DNA of 64,000 nucleotides from Mesostigma viride (taxonomy: Eukaryota; Streptophyta; Mesostigmatophyceae; Mesostigmatales; Mesostigmataceae), in the NCBI GenBank assembly GCA_009746045.1, contig RPFO01000288.1, positions 661,855 to 725,854 on the forward strand, read 5' to 3'. Every line of letters begins with the position of its first letter. The stretch's first letter is position 1. The notes beneath the pieces were generated by a model. It was given only the letters and a program-made list of their open reading frames with translations, did not search any database and was not told the DNA's origin. A program made the translations under genes and the position numbers. Shown one piece after another: positions 11,214 to 22,269 of this stretch.

Positions 11214-12496
11214 GGACCCGCGGTTCCGCCACGTTCATATCTATCCGACACAATCCAGTCATCTACCACGAGATTTTTCTGGAGACGCCTGGGACCCGTT
11301 GGTGGCGAAGGTGGTCGAGGTCCACAACTGTGGGCAGGTCATGCCGCCGGAGGGCTGGGGTGTCATGCCCCCTCAGGTGAGCACGCCTCTTTATTTTTCT
11401 AGGGTGGAAATTGCATGCTTCGAGAGTTTTAATCGAGCTACCTTTCACGAGCTACTGAGACATTAAAGAACAGAACTTTGATCCATCGAACAACTATCAT
11501 GTAGTATGTAGCACGTCAACCAGCTCCCACTTACCGTGCGGGGCCTAAGTGTGCTTTTTGTTTGCGATGGTTTTGATGATTTTGCCGTCTTTTACAGTAT
11601 GCTGCGCACTTGCGCGGGCAATCCGACCGCCTCAACCGTTTAGAGGACTGCGTCCGTGGCCTTGAGGAGAGGTTAGAGATGAGGGCCGAGAAGAGGGACG
11701 AGGCGATGGGGAATAGGTTGCGTGGCTTGGAGGAGAAGGTGGAGAGGCTAGCTGCGGCCAGCGCGAGGCAGTTGATGGACTGGGTGGCCAAGGTCAACAC
11801 TCAGACTTTGGCCCAAGGCTTTGTGCACGCCATGGTGGGAGGCATGATTCGCGGGGAGTTCCGCTTCCCAGCATAGGCTCCCGCCACGGGCCCCGCTGCC
11901 CCTGGCCCTGCCGCCAACGGGGCTGCCCTTGGCCCCGCTGCCCGTGGCCCTGCCGCCAACGGGGCTGCCCCTGGCCCCGCTGCCCCTGACCCTGCCGCCA
12001 ACGGGGCTGCCCCTGGCCCCCTCGGCACGGTGTCCCACAAGTGAGGCTGAACAGAAATCTCACTAGCCCTCGTGATGCTTGGGCTGAGTACACATGCCCG
12101 CAGGGCCATCAGGCGCCTCTCGAAATGCTGGAGCATAGACACCGGCACTTATGGCGGCAGGCTGACAAGAAGTACTTCGACCGGGCCAGGTGGTTTTATT
12201 GGGGGGTCATGCATCTCGCGCTTATCAGCGATCTCTTTCGTGTGCCAGGGGGGACCCCTGATGAGTTTGATGGAGCATGTCAGGTGGTGGTGGATGGTTT
12301 GCAACGCCAGCACATGCCCCCGTCGTGCAAGAGCCTCAACACCATGCGTAAGGAGTTCAAGGCCATGCATAAGGAGAAGTTCCCTGGCGCCTTGGCCGAG
12401 GTTGATGCAGGACGGCTCGGGTCAATTTGCCAGGAGGTTGGTATCCATGAGGCATTGACCCTTCGCCGTGCACTCCAGAATGGCCGGCGTGCCTGA
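11214..12496 (+). pseudogene. Unrecognised coiled-coil gene candidate, interrupted
   Basis: A candidate exon (about 11214-11375, acceptor CTTGCAG, donor CAG|GTGAGC) joins in phase to 11598-11876 (acceptor TTTACAG). Exon 2 encodes a heptad-like coiled coil (RLNRLEDCVRGLEERLE...) ending at an in-frame TAG. The same frame stays open for about 55 codons after the TAG as Pro-Ala-Gly-Asn repeats to about 12040. A different frame (12041-12496) then encodes a 151-residue segment with WRQADKKYFDRARWFYWG and a helical C-terminus. I recognise no domain. It could be one decayed gene, a transposon-derived gene, or two genes with a missed intron. Confidence 0.4.
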
Positions 12497-12811
12497 ACTT
12501 GTTCATTGGGCCTTACTCGATCGGGCACTGCCGCTACATGCACCTTGTGCGTCTGCCATCGTAAGTTCAGTGGCCAGTAACCGGGATTTTACTGCACATG
12601 TGTGCAGTTTTTTCATATATAGGATGCCCAGCATTACCCGGCCAGATTGAGATGCAGCACATGTGGGGTGATGATGTATTGCCTACCGTAAATACAATCA
12701 TGAGGTCATGCAAGCGTCGATCTGTGTATCTTTTGTTGTAGACAACTATATAATGCATGATGTGCCATTACCGCCTCCTCCAAGCGGATTTGCGTCAACC
12801 CACCCGACGAG

Positions 12812-13979
12812 ATGGATCGCCAGGTCCCTTTGCCATCGTCTTCCAAAGACACCCCCATTGACGACGCCATCGACGACGACGACGACGACGACGCTAACGA
12901 CGCTGAGTTCGACCCAGCATCCTTCATGCCTGGCCAGGTTGTCGACGAGCTCCGGTTCTTTTCGCTTACCGCCGAGCAGGCGCAGGCTATCCTGCACCAC
13001 CTGAAGGCCAACGGCAAGGAGATATATTTTCCTTACAGGTCTGACGGGACCATTCCAGTGGACGACCTCGACGAATTGGACGAGCCACAGCTTCGACTTT
13101 CTGTTTTCTTGAGCCATGCGCAGGCCCCTTGCCTCCGGGCACTCTTTACCGCTTTCACGGACGCCGACCACGGCACCGCCAACACCCCCGATGCTTCCCC
13201 GGAAGCAGCAGACCTGCACAAGCTCAATAAGAAAGTCGCAGACATGGCTGCCCAACTCGGCACCTTGTCCACCACTATCCGTCATGACACTGCTGAGCTC
13301 CGCTCCAGCATTGCCGAGGTCAAGGCCGCCCTGACCAGCCCGCCCCAACCAGCCGCTCCCGCACCGGCCACCAGCTACGCTAACATGGTCAAACAGACAG
13401 ACATTGCCAACCTGATGGAGGATGCCGCACGCGGGGGGGCTGCAGCCCACAAGACTGCTATCGAGGAGGACCTGCGCTCACGCAGTATAGTGGTCCGGTA
13501 TTTTCAGGTCGCGCAGCAGCCTGAAACGGACCTGATGCTAGCGCAACGCCTGTACCACAGCCTCATCGTGGGCCGGCTGCAACTGGGCAACGAACGCATC
13601 CGCATTGAGTCGGCAGCCTGGATGGCGGGCCAGCCTGGCCCCATCCGGGTGACCTTTGCGAATGTGGCCAGCAAGGTGAAGGTACTCCAGGCCCGCAAGC
13701 TCCTAGGCGGGAGAAACGCGCCGAGCCTCGACGACCTCCTCTCACCGGCCCAGCTAGTCATCAAGAATGGTCTGCTGGGCAGCGACGTGGCGATCAAGGC
13801 CAGGAGGAGGCCAGAAGGTCTACGTCCGCCTCGTCCACGACACCCCCGTGCTATTCATCAACGGCCAGCGCACGGAGGCGCAGGCTCCTAACAAGCGGCA
13901 CAAGTCGGGCCGTACCAGGCCCGCCCCAGCTGCGTCATCATCGTCTACGCACGTCCCGGGTATGGATGGCGCCCGGTAA
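12812..13979 (+). CDS. LINE family A ORF1 protein (one frameshift)
   Basis: Probable RNA-binding ORF1p. It opens with an Asp-rich segment (residues about 18-32), followed by an alpha-helical/coiled-coil region (about 130-180, LHKLNKKVADMAAQLG), a Pro/Ala linker and a C-terminal domain of the L1 ORF1 RNA-binding kind (SIVVRYFQV ... VTFANVASKVKVLQARKLL). The first frame runs to 13891 but loses homology near 13800. The frame ending at 13979 (GQKVYVRLVHDTPVLFING...) is the natural C-terminus, so one base was gained or lost around 13800-13815. The stop TAA overlaps the ORF2 start. Confidence 0.8.
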
Positions 13980-16900
13980 GGGCACACCCTCGCGGCCTCG
14001 CGGTACAATAGGCTTTGGGCACAGCCTTTATAAACAAGCCCCTTTCCATCCTCATGTCGCACCGTGCGAGCATGATCAGGATGCAAGGTCGCCAGGCACG
14101 CCACGGTCAACCTTCCCGCCAATTTACCAGCCCACACGCCTCCTAGCCCGCCTTGAGCGGGATGAGGCCCAGTCGACACGCCGGCGACCCCAGCCAGGAC
14201 GGAGACGACGCATATCCGTCCTGAAAGAAAGCCTCCATGCGTTGACAAGCATTAACCCCAATCGCCACCCTCCCCCTCCCCCCCCCCCCACCCCCACCCC
14301 CACCTCCAGCACTACCCTTCTCCACCCCCACCCCCACCCCCACCCCCCCGCTAATAGGGCAACGGCCCATTCTTGGTATTGCAAGTTTTAACGTGCGCAC
14401 CCTCCCTGCAGATCCTTCTACGAGCGGCGGCACCCCAGCACGCCAACGCGTCGACGAGCTGATCGCCCTGTGCGCCGACAACAAGATCGCTGTTCTTGGA
14501 GTCCAGGAGCACCGACGCACCGTTGACCCTCAGCACGCGGTCAACGGTCTGCTGGTCGACGACCTGCGTGCAGGCTGGCGGTTCCACTATGGTGGCGGCG
14601 ACGCGCCGGGCCAAGGTGGTGTGGGCCTCTTGTGCTCGCCGGCAGCATCAGAGCAGCTCCAGTCCATCGTGCTGCGGTCCCCGCGTGTGCTAGTGGCCAC
14701 TTTTTCGGCCACTGAGGGCCATTCACACCACACGCTAACCGTTATCGTGGGATATGCACCACATGCGGGTCGAGCTCAGGCGGAACGTGAGGCCTTCTTC
14801 GACGCCCTCAAGGAGGAGGAGGCCAACATCCCAGCTCGGCACTTCCTGGTTATGCTGCTCGACGCCAACGCCACGCTGCCAGTTGGCACTGGGGGCGCTC
14901 AGTATTCCCCAACCAACACGACAGCCAACGGTAACACGCCTTTATTTGCGAATCTGCTGGCAGAATCTGCGCTGGTTGCATGCAATGCTTCTTTCGCACG
15001 CCCCGCTGAGCAGCTGGCCACCTTTTTTGGGCCGTCGGATCGGGTGGTGTGCCTTGATTATGTCTGCGTACGTCGGGCTCAGCGCCCCTCAGTTGTCGAT
15101 GCTCGCGTCCTGCAAGATTCTGTCAGCACGGTGGAATCTGATCATCGTCTCGTGCTCGCTCGCATCAGATTGCGGTTTCCTGGGGTGAAACCGTCGCGAC
15201 AGCTGGCACCTCAGCCAGATCTGAAAGTGCTCCGGATTGTGCTGAAGGATGCCGACAAGATGTCAGCAGCAGAGCAGGCCGCTATGTCGCACAGGGATGA
15301 TTTCCTGGCCGTATTCGACGCCGGGGGCAGCCGACAGCAGTTACACGCCATTCCGCCGCCGGGGGATATTTCAGTGATCCTCCGTGGTGTCGCCGCCAAG
15401 TATCGCCTGGCTGCCCGCACCCTCCCCACCTTGCCTCCGCGTCGGCAGCTTGCTGTCCACCGTCACGCACCGACAGTGGTCGCCGCCAGGCAGATGCTCC
15501 GCCGCAACAGAGATCCGATCGCCAAACCTGGGCTGCAAGCAGCTCTGAGGGCCGCCTACGAGCAGGCTGAGAAGGCAGATGCTCAGCAGATGGTCAAGGA
15601 CCTGCGCAGCTGCCAGCAGAAGCACGACGGCAAGGGGGCCTGGTTCTGGTACAAGCGCCTCGGGCACCCGGACGGCCTCGGCCGGCCCCACCGCCACGAC
15701 GTCCCCGGCGCCCCAGCCAAGCGGCTTCGTACCTGGGCCACGGCCACGGCCGAGGTCGTGGGGACAGCTGCGCCGCCCCCACCCCTGCTCCCAGCCGCCG
15801 CCGCCCGCCCGGCCGCCCTGGCCGGCCCCGCTGGGCCCCCGGCCCCGCCTAGGTCAGCGGCGGACTACCTAGTCCCCCCGCTGGTCGGCCCACTTGGCGA
15901 CCCGTCTGACATGCCTCCTTTCACCTCTCGCGAGGTCACGGAGGCGGTCCAGCGCCTGCGTTATGACGCAGCCACCGGCTCTGACGAGATTCCGGCCGCA
16001 GTTGTAAAACTTGCAGCCGAATTCGAGGACACAGGTGTTATGCTGCTCTTCCGGGACATCTGCAACCGCCTTCTGCTGTCGTCGCAACCACCTCCAGCGG
16101 CCTGGCAACACAGTTTTCGCACGATGCTGTACAAGAACAAGGGGTCGCCTGCCGACCCCGGCAACTACAGAGGGGTGTGCATTCAAAGTGCCCCCCTCAA
16201 GCTTCTTATGCGGCTCATCCTGAACCGCCTGCGCACGGCCCTGGACGGTCACCTCAGCGAGACTCAGCACGGCTTCCGTTCAGGTCGCAACACAGTACAG
16301 GCGCTCTTCGCTACTCGCCGACTGGTGGAGGAACTGCAACGCCTTCAGCCTGGTGAGTCCCCTTTGCACCTTGTGCTGGTGGACTTCATCAAAGCCTTCG
16401 ATTCGGTTTTCTGGCCTGCGCTTTGGGACATCCTCGAGTTGTTCCGGATCCCCCGCCCCCTGATTGCTGTCATCCGCAACCTGTATGAAGGGTCCACCAC
16501 TTCGGTGCGCACTTCTTACGGGACCACGCCCCCATGCCCTTTACAGAAGGGTGTGTGGCAGGGCTGCGTGCTGTCGCCCTACCTGTTCATTATTGTTGTC
16601 GAATACGTAATGATTCAGGCGCGCAAGCGATTTGCCCGCATCGTGGGCAGGGAACCAGGAGTGCAGGTTGCTAACAAATTCTGGCATGGCGGTGCGGACA
16701 CGGAGATTCGGCTAGCAGACATCATTTACGCAGACGACACCACCCTCTTCGAGGACACTGAGCACGTGCAGACATGGCTTGACTGCCTGGCTCTCGAGGC
16801 CCGTGCAGTGGGGCTTGAGGTCAGCAAGAAGACAGAGGCCCTGGCGGTTGGGCTCACCACCCAGCGCCGCCCCTCTATCTCCTAGACGGCTCTCGAGTCC

Positions 16901-17561
16901 TGTATCGGGACCGCGTTAAGCTGCTGGGCAGCCTGCTCCCCAGCTGCGAGGTTGATGTGGACCATCGCATCTCCCTCGCCTGGCACGCTTTACGCCAGTA
17001 CCGGGCCCTGTGGCGCAAGCCCCTGGGCAAGATCGAGAAACAGGACCTGTTCAAGGTCCTCGTCCTTCCTGTTCTCACGTATGGCGCCGAGACGTGGACC
17101 CTCACCGCCGACCTGGCCCGCAAGCTGGACGGCGCGGTCACCAGCATGCTGCGTTCCATTTTCAGAGTAGGATATGCTGCTCATGTCCGCAATGAGGACC
17201 TGTACCAGGGCATGCCCTATATCACCAGCACCATTAAGCAACGCCGCCTGCAGCTAGTAGGGCACCTAGCTCGCACCAACCAGGTAGACACCTCACGTGG
17301 CCCCCCCGCAGGACTGCGACCAGCCCAGCCTGGCCGGCACCTCCTGACGTGGGCTGGGCCCAGTGATGTTAGACGCCGCAAGGCCCGCACCTTCAAGAAC
17401 AGCTAGTAGAGGACATGGGGGGCCTAGGCCTCTCCGTGATTTGGAAGAAGATGATGGACAAGGCCAAGTGGGCCCAGGTCATAGAGGACAACGAGCCCCC
17501 CCAGTGGGGAAGCGCCCGCGTGTGCAATCCCGCGGGAGGCACGCCAGATAGCTCCCCCTAG
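13966..17561 (+). pseudogene. LINE family A ORF2: APE endonuclease plus reverse transcriptase (frameshifted)
   Basis: The likely start, ATG at 13966, overlaps the ORF1 stop by 14 nt (ATGGATGGCGCCCGGTAA). The frame then changes in the C-rich tract at 14270-14350 and continues as 14351-16885. Endonuclease motifs are ILGIASFNVRTL, GVQEHR, LDANA, and SDHRLV. Reverse-transcriptase motifs are QHGFRSGRNT, LVDFIKAFDSV, QGCVLSPYLF and the catalytic YADD near 16730. A one-base shift near 16870 moves to the frame with LLDGSRVLYRDRVKLLG and LTYGAETWTL, and another near 17395 leads to the end at TAG 17559-17561. Catalytic residues of both domains look intact; only the frame is broken. It belongs to the L1-like group by domain order. 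Confidence 0.85.
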
Positions 17562-17751
17562 GGCAGCGTGCGGCTGCCTAGACAGATGTTGTAGTTAGAA
17601 TGCTGTTAGATAGATGTAGTATGTAGCCAATGTAGATAGATTAGACCGGTAGGAATGTTTGCACCCATCCATCCATCCATCGGGGTTAATGCTCCGTGAC
17701 TCCCCAACGGGAGCACGAGTCTAATTAATTAATTAATTAATAATGCATGAT

Positions 17752-18500
17752 TCTCCCGAGACCCGATTTCTGGCCTGCGCTGGTTGTCTCCTTGATATAA
17801 TGCATGCTGGTTGTCTCCTTGATAATGCATGAGACTTGAACCCTTGTAGACAACTATTCAAGGCTGGACGCATGGCGGTTCAATGTCGTGTGAGAACTAG
17901 TTAGTGCAGTTGTCTGAGAGGAAACGCAGTTGTCTCAGTGTAGGGCCAATACTTCAAACTTGTCAACACACGTTCTTGTTCGTGAGACATGTGACATGAG
18001 CTAAGATCTTGTTGCCCACAACAGATTGTAGGCATATGTGTATAACTCATGACAGATGAAGTTGTCTCACTTAAAGAGACAACTATTCCTCAGTGGACGC
18101 AATTTATTAAGACGTGACTGCGTCATGTGAGCATAAGTCCTCAGTGGGAGCATAAGTCCTCAGTTGTCTCTTTGATAAGTCCTCAGTGGGAGGAGAACAT
18201 GGAATGGATGATGCTAGCTATCGATCTAGTTCCTAGTTACAGTGTTGTGGGCACCAGGGCCCGAATCGCCATGAATGCCAAACTTGGTCACACGCGGAGC
18301 CCCCACAGACTTGGGGGTGGTCTCTTTCATCACTACTTGCCATCTATGCTAGCATAGATGGCAAGTATATGGAGGCAGATGGTATATGGAGGCTGGCGAA
18401 CCATCTGCCTCCATATTACAGACATGCAAACCAGGAGGCTGCCCGGGTGTGAGCCGGTCTCGTCTAGGGTATAGCACATGTCCATGCCTAGCCTATCACG
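17752..18500. repeat. Unclassified repeat region rich in GTTGTCTC / GAGACAAC words
   Basis: At 17747-17800 there is a reverse-complement copy of a motif also found at 45793-45845 and 48212 (CTGCGCTGGTTGTCTC). More GTTGTCTC and GAGACAAC words follow to about 18175. There is no convincing coding sequence. It looks like decayed transposon DNA, into which LINE A inserted. Confidence 0.5.
18335..18416. repeat. Two adjacent inverted repeats: a 32-bp perfect palindrome and an 18-bp hairpin
   Basis: 18335-18366 is a perfect palindrome centred on GCTAGC. Immediately after it, 18366-18383 (ATATGGAGGCAGATGGT core) is the reverse complement of about 18399-18416, forming a stem-loop. Confidence 0.8.
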
Positions 18501-18759
18501 GAAAGTCCACGTGTTGGCGGCCCGGCCGCGCGCGGCCTGGGGCACGCCAGGTGAGGAAAAAACGTCCGGGCTGGGCGGGCTTGGTGCCAGCTAGTCTATC
18601 TGATGTGTCTACCTGATGTGCGCGGGCCAGGTGCCCGGGGCTGAGCCCCGCCCAGCCGGGCTGGCACCTCCTCACATGGGCCGGGCCCAGCCAGGTTAGA
18701 CGCCGGCACGCCGCAAGGCCAGCACCTTCAAAGAGCAGCTCGTAGAGGACATGGGGGGC

Positions 18760-19115
18760 GCTTTATGTAATCATGTACATGTGTGCCTATGATGAGCCAC
18801 CCTCCAGACGATGCCTAGTTTTATTTAGTAATGCCGTGCCCATGCAGAGAGCTGCTCTCTGCTGAGATGCCACGCTCTAGTTTTTGTAGAGCCATGATGA
18901 TCTTCCCCCTCACAGGCATGCTCCCCCCTTACCCGGGCATAGCGTGATAGACCATGAGGGTGCGGGTGCCCTGGTGCACCTAGAGCAGGGGTGTCTTACA
19001 TTCCCACCCTTGCATGAAGTCGCCTAGAATGTATTAAAAGCCATATGCCCCTTCTCAGGGCTATGTGCTACATCTACTCCCAACGGAGTGATGTTGATAA
19101 TTAATTAATTAATTA
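18760..19115 (+). mobile_element. 5'-truncated LINE family B 3' end with 9-bp target-site duplication
   Basis: Flanked by ATGGGGGGC at 18751-18759 and 19116-19124. It contains the family-B 3' UTR (AATGTATTAAAAGCCATATG, TATGTGCTACAT, CTCCCAACGGAG) and ends with (AATT)n at 19097-19115. Confidence 0.88.
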
Positions 19116-19177
19116 ATGGGGGGCCTAGGCATCTCCGTGATTTGGAAAAAGATGATGGACAAGGCCAAGTGGGCCCA

Positions 19178-19196
19178 CGAGTTTAATTAATTAATT
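19178..19196 (+). mobile_element. Minimal 19-bp LINE insertion: 3' terminus plus tail only
   Basis: CGAGTTTAATTAATTAATT is flanked by AAGTGGGCCCA at 19167-19177 and 19197-19207. The insert matches the last bases of LINE A (CGAGTCTAATTAATTAATT at 17716-17734) with one mismatch. Confidence 0.85.
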
Positions 19197-19340
19197 AAGT
19201 GGGCCCAGGTCATAGAGGACAACAACCACCCTGCCGTGGGGAAGCGGCGCGTTTGCACACGTGGGCCGCATGCTAGACAAGACCCCTAGGGTCGCGGGCA
19301 CCATAGTTATAGACTGTTTTTGTAGATACCTTGTCCAATT

Positions 19341-19608
19341 CCATCCATCCATCCATCCATCCATCCATCCATCCATCCATCCATCCATCCATCCATCCAC
19401 CCATCCATCCACCCACCCACCCACCCACCCACCCACCCACCCACCCACCCACCCACCCACCCACCCACCCACCCACCCACCCACCCACCCACCCACCCAC
19501 CCACCCACCCACCCACCCACCCACCCACCCACCCACCCACCCACCCACCCACCCATCCACCCATCCATCCATCCATCCATCCATCCATCCATCCATCCAT
19601 CCATCCAT
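19341..19608. repeat. (CCAT)n / (CCAC)n microsatellite
   Basis: CCAT tetramers at both ends surround a long CCAC block. It follows the LINE A fragment at the place where the intact LINE A has only CCATCCATCCATCCAT (about 17666-17682). Open frames of HPST, THPP and GWVG type here are repeat artefacts. Confidence 0.95.
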
Positions 19609-19619
19609 AGCTTGAACAG

Positions 19620-20347
19620 CCCTAGCTTGTATCCATTGGTAGTCACTGCCGCCATGTCTGGTATGTCTCTCAACTTCTTGAAACAAACTGGAACTGGCCG
19701 CAAAAACCTGGAATCCTAGCACATGCTAGAGGGAAGAAAAAGAGACAGCAAACTTTGTGCGCTAGTCTCCTCTACACCATGTAGCGAGAACAAATGCCAA
19801 GAAACAACCAAACTTCAAAACAGTGCTTCCTTTACAGAAATGGCATTGTAAAGACCTGCCCAGGCAGTTATTACATTTATAAGAATTCCCCGTACCGCTC
19901 ATGGATGCAATTTTATGAGACGTGCTAGCTGCCATGCCCCACAAGGTGATCCTATCTCGTTTCTGCAAGACTAACTGCGCAGGTTTGAAGTTGGAATTTA
20001 CAGCCACGTCATGATTAAAACTCCAGGAGGCTGGCATGAAGGAATGCCTGAGAGAACCAGGTAGCTCGCCCTTGGGCGCATAGCCTTCATGTATTTAAAA
20101 AGAAAGCATATGTACATGGCAAACCCAACGGCAAGGAAGTGCTTGGCACCAGCAACACGTTTGGAACGCGTGCACAGAAAAATTAGCGACCAGCTGCCTT
20201 TAGAGCATGATGAGGGAGCGATTTTGACCTTCCTGGCTTTGGGCGACTGCATTCAAAAGCTACCACCCGATGGCACATGTTGGCGACTGGAGTAGCATCC
20301 ACAGAGGAAACCACCCGGAGGCATGCCCACAAGACCGTTGGCCACCG
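19620..20347. other. Intergenic region without recognised gene
   Basis: TATCCATTGGTAGTC is shared with 26700-26716, which indicates LINE-related DNA at the left end. The remainder up to the stop of the 298-residue minus-strand gene shows no supported feature. Confidence 0.4.
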
Positions 20348-21244
20348 CTAGTCATCGACGTAGAACTCCCTCTTCAGCTCCGCGATGATACGGTCCAGAA
20401 CCGGGTGGTGGGCTGGACCGTTAATGGCTTTATAGTGGGCAAACAGGGCCTCCAGCTGCGCCGCCTTGTACAGCCGCCCGACCACGATCTGCTCCATCAT
20501 CGACGCCTTGAAGTCATGGAAGGGGTCCGACGACTCGAGCACCTCGACGTCAGGGTTCTTCTGGACATGACGCGGGGGGGCGGTGCTGGGACGCGCCCTG
20601 CCAGGTGTCATGGTCCGACTGGTCTGCACCTTGCTTTGGACGTGCGCAAACGGATCTGGCCGGGAACGCGGCGCGCTTTGCGGTCTAACCCGGGGCGTCG
20701 ACGCGGACAGGTTGCCACGCATGGTAGACATTCCTGGGCTTGCTTGCGCTGTGGCCCCGGATGACCGCACCGGTAAAGAGCGCCTCAGAAACTCCGGAGG
20801 ATTGACAGTCGTGTCATACGGGTTCTTCTTCCTTTCCGTGATGCTATTAAGGTTGGCTATGCGCTGCTGTATCATGGCAAGACGCTTTAGGTGCTCATTA
20901 ATCTCCTTCCCCAAAGGTAAGCCAGCCTTCCGGTTTCTGCTTAGTCGCTCTGCAAGGTCGATTGTGCTTGGCATTGAAGACATGCCCCCAGAGCGAGCTT
21001 GGGAGGCTCTTCGGAACGTCTCGTTTACCTCAGAAAAATCGGCATCTGAGCGTCGTGGTCTTCGCAGCTCTTTCATCACCTTCTTCGATTGCCAAGTGTC
21101 GACTTTAGACCTTGCCTGAGTTACTCGCCTGTTATGAGAAGCAGAATTTTCCATGCGATACGCGCGGCCCCCAGCGTTCCTCTCATCGGGCAACATTCTG
21201 GTTATGTAAAACAGAGAGCTTTTATCCTTACGACTGCCAGACAA
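20348..21244 (-). CDS. Hypothetical protein, 298 aa, basic and Ser/Pro-rich
   Basis: A single open frame with no family I recognise. The N-terminus is polar (SRKDKSSLFYI...). The middle (about 105-160) has a helical stretch (LGKEINEHLKRLAMIQQRIANLN region) followed by an NPYDTTVNPPEF segment. Residues about 175-235 are Arg/Ser/Pro-rich, of the kind seen in cytoskeletal or ciliary proteins. The last 60 residues look like a compact helical domain (MEQIVVGRLYKAAQLEALF ... LDRIIAELKREFYVDD). In-frame methionines at residues 17 and 31 are alternative starts. A 178-residue frame on the other strand is its shadow. Confidence 0.6.
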   Translation of the reverse strand: MSGSRKDKSSLFYITRMLPDERNAGGRAYRMENSASHNRRVTQARSKVDTWQSKKVMKELRRPRRSDADFSEVNETFRRASQARSGGMSSMPSTIDLAERLSRNRKAGLPLGKEINEHLKRLAMIQQRIANLNSITERKKNPYDTTVNPPEFLRRSLPVRSSGATAQASPGMSTMRGNLSASTPRVRPQSAPRSRPDPFAHVQSKVQTSRTMTPGRARPSTAPPRHVQKNPDVEVLESSDPFHDFKASMMEQIVVGRLYKAAQLEALFAHYKAINGPAHHPVLDRIIAELKREFYVDD

Positions 21245-22269
21245 CTGGGTCGAACCGAGTTATGACTACCTTCTTTTTATCTTGTTCAGCATCGCGTCGT
21301 AATAAACTGTTCCTTAACAATTGACCGGAGAGTAGCGACAGGGAAGCTCGGGGCAATTAAACAGTTCTGGTCTCTGGGGACGGATGCCGGGTGGTTTGGA
21401 TCACCACCCTCTTTTCACGTTGGCGATGGCCAACGGTTAGCTGGGTAGTGCAGCAGGAATTTGGAAGCCATGTGTCAGCCCGGGATCTCACCCGGCACCG
21501 AGCACCAGGAAGCTTGAATCGTGCCACGCAAGGCTAAGCTGAGTCACACCCTGAATATCACGACGGTGCAACTTGCCACGAACAGCATTTTTTACTGTTG
21601 GCGACTTGGCGTCAAAGGGGAGTCATCAGTTGCTTGGCTCAGTTGGCTGCTACTTGAAACAGTCGTAGGTCAGTTCGCAGGTAAGAACACGGGCGTGGGA
21701 CACAACAACAACAACAACAACAACGAGAACACGGGCAAAAAATACCGGCAAAAAAGTATCTGAGTTAATGCTGCCAGCTCGACTTCTATCTTTCCAGGCA
21801 CGTGATAACTGCAGTTGGGCGGTGATTCCGCGCCAAATCCCGGGACGATCTTTCATACGAGGACCGTCCGGTGACGTACACTTGGCGCCTACAGGATGTT
21901 CGACCTTTTTCCACTTTCCAGGGCTTTTAATTATTCGGAACCGCTACGGCTGTCGCACGAGATCCCAAAGGTTCGCGCGGACCGGGCTGCTGTCCTGCAG
22001 AGGGCAGACCTAATTGCATTTTAGTATGGATTCTCCAGTACAACTTTTGCCGCTCTAGAGAACTCCAAAATCATCTTATTATTCTAGCATATTGGATTTT
22101 TCTCCGATTCCCGCCACCAATACCGCCATGGAGCCTTGAACACTTGATTTTCGGGTTAAGTAAGCATTTTTTCTGACAGGCTAGGCGGCAAGAGAGGTAC
22201 ATAGTTTGTCAAGGTGTTGCAAATTTTTTTGTCGCTTGGGTGGGTTCTCCTGCCGGAATTCGTCGGATC
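21245..22269. other. Intergenic region between divergent genes; contains (CAA)n
   Basis: Upstream regions of the minus-strand 298-residue gene and the plus-strand Tim17-like gene meet here. A short (CAA)n run lies at about 21701-21723, between two GAACACGGGC words. No supported coding exon. Confidence 0.45.

Larger units (their letters stand above)
12762..17739 (+). mobile_element. Near full-length L1-like LINE (family A), flanked by 12-bp target-site duplication
   Basis: The element is bounded by ATAATGCATGAT at 12750-12761 and again at 17740-17751. It has a short 5' leader, ORF1 (12812), ORF2 with APE endonuclease and reverse transcriptase, a 3' UTR with (CCAT)4, a GCTCC...GGGAGC inverted repeat at 17692-17716 and a (TTAA)n tail. 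The length of about 4978 bp and the complete gene order suggest a full-length insertion. Several single-base frameshifts suggest it is now inactive, unless they are assembly errors. Confidence 0.9.
18540..19320 (+). mobile_element. 3' fragment of LINE family A, split by two later LINE insertions
   Basis: 18640-18759 matches the LINE A coding end near 17320-17420 (CACCTCCT...TGGGC...GGCCCAG, then CTCGTAGAGGACATGGGGGG). The match resumes at 19116-19177 and again at 19197-19260 (AAGATGATGGACAAGGCCAA, GTCATAGAGGACAAC). The interruptions are the inserts at 18760-19115 and 19178-19196. Confidence 0.8.

Noticed and set aside
19191-19722. HPST/GWVG repeat proteins
   Set aside because: Translations of the CCAT/CCAC microsatellite.
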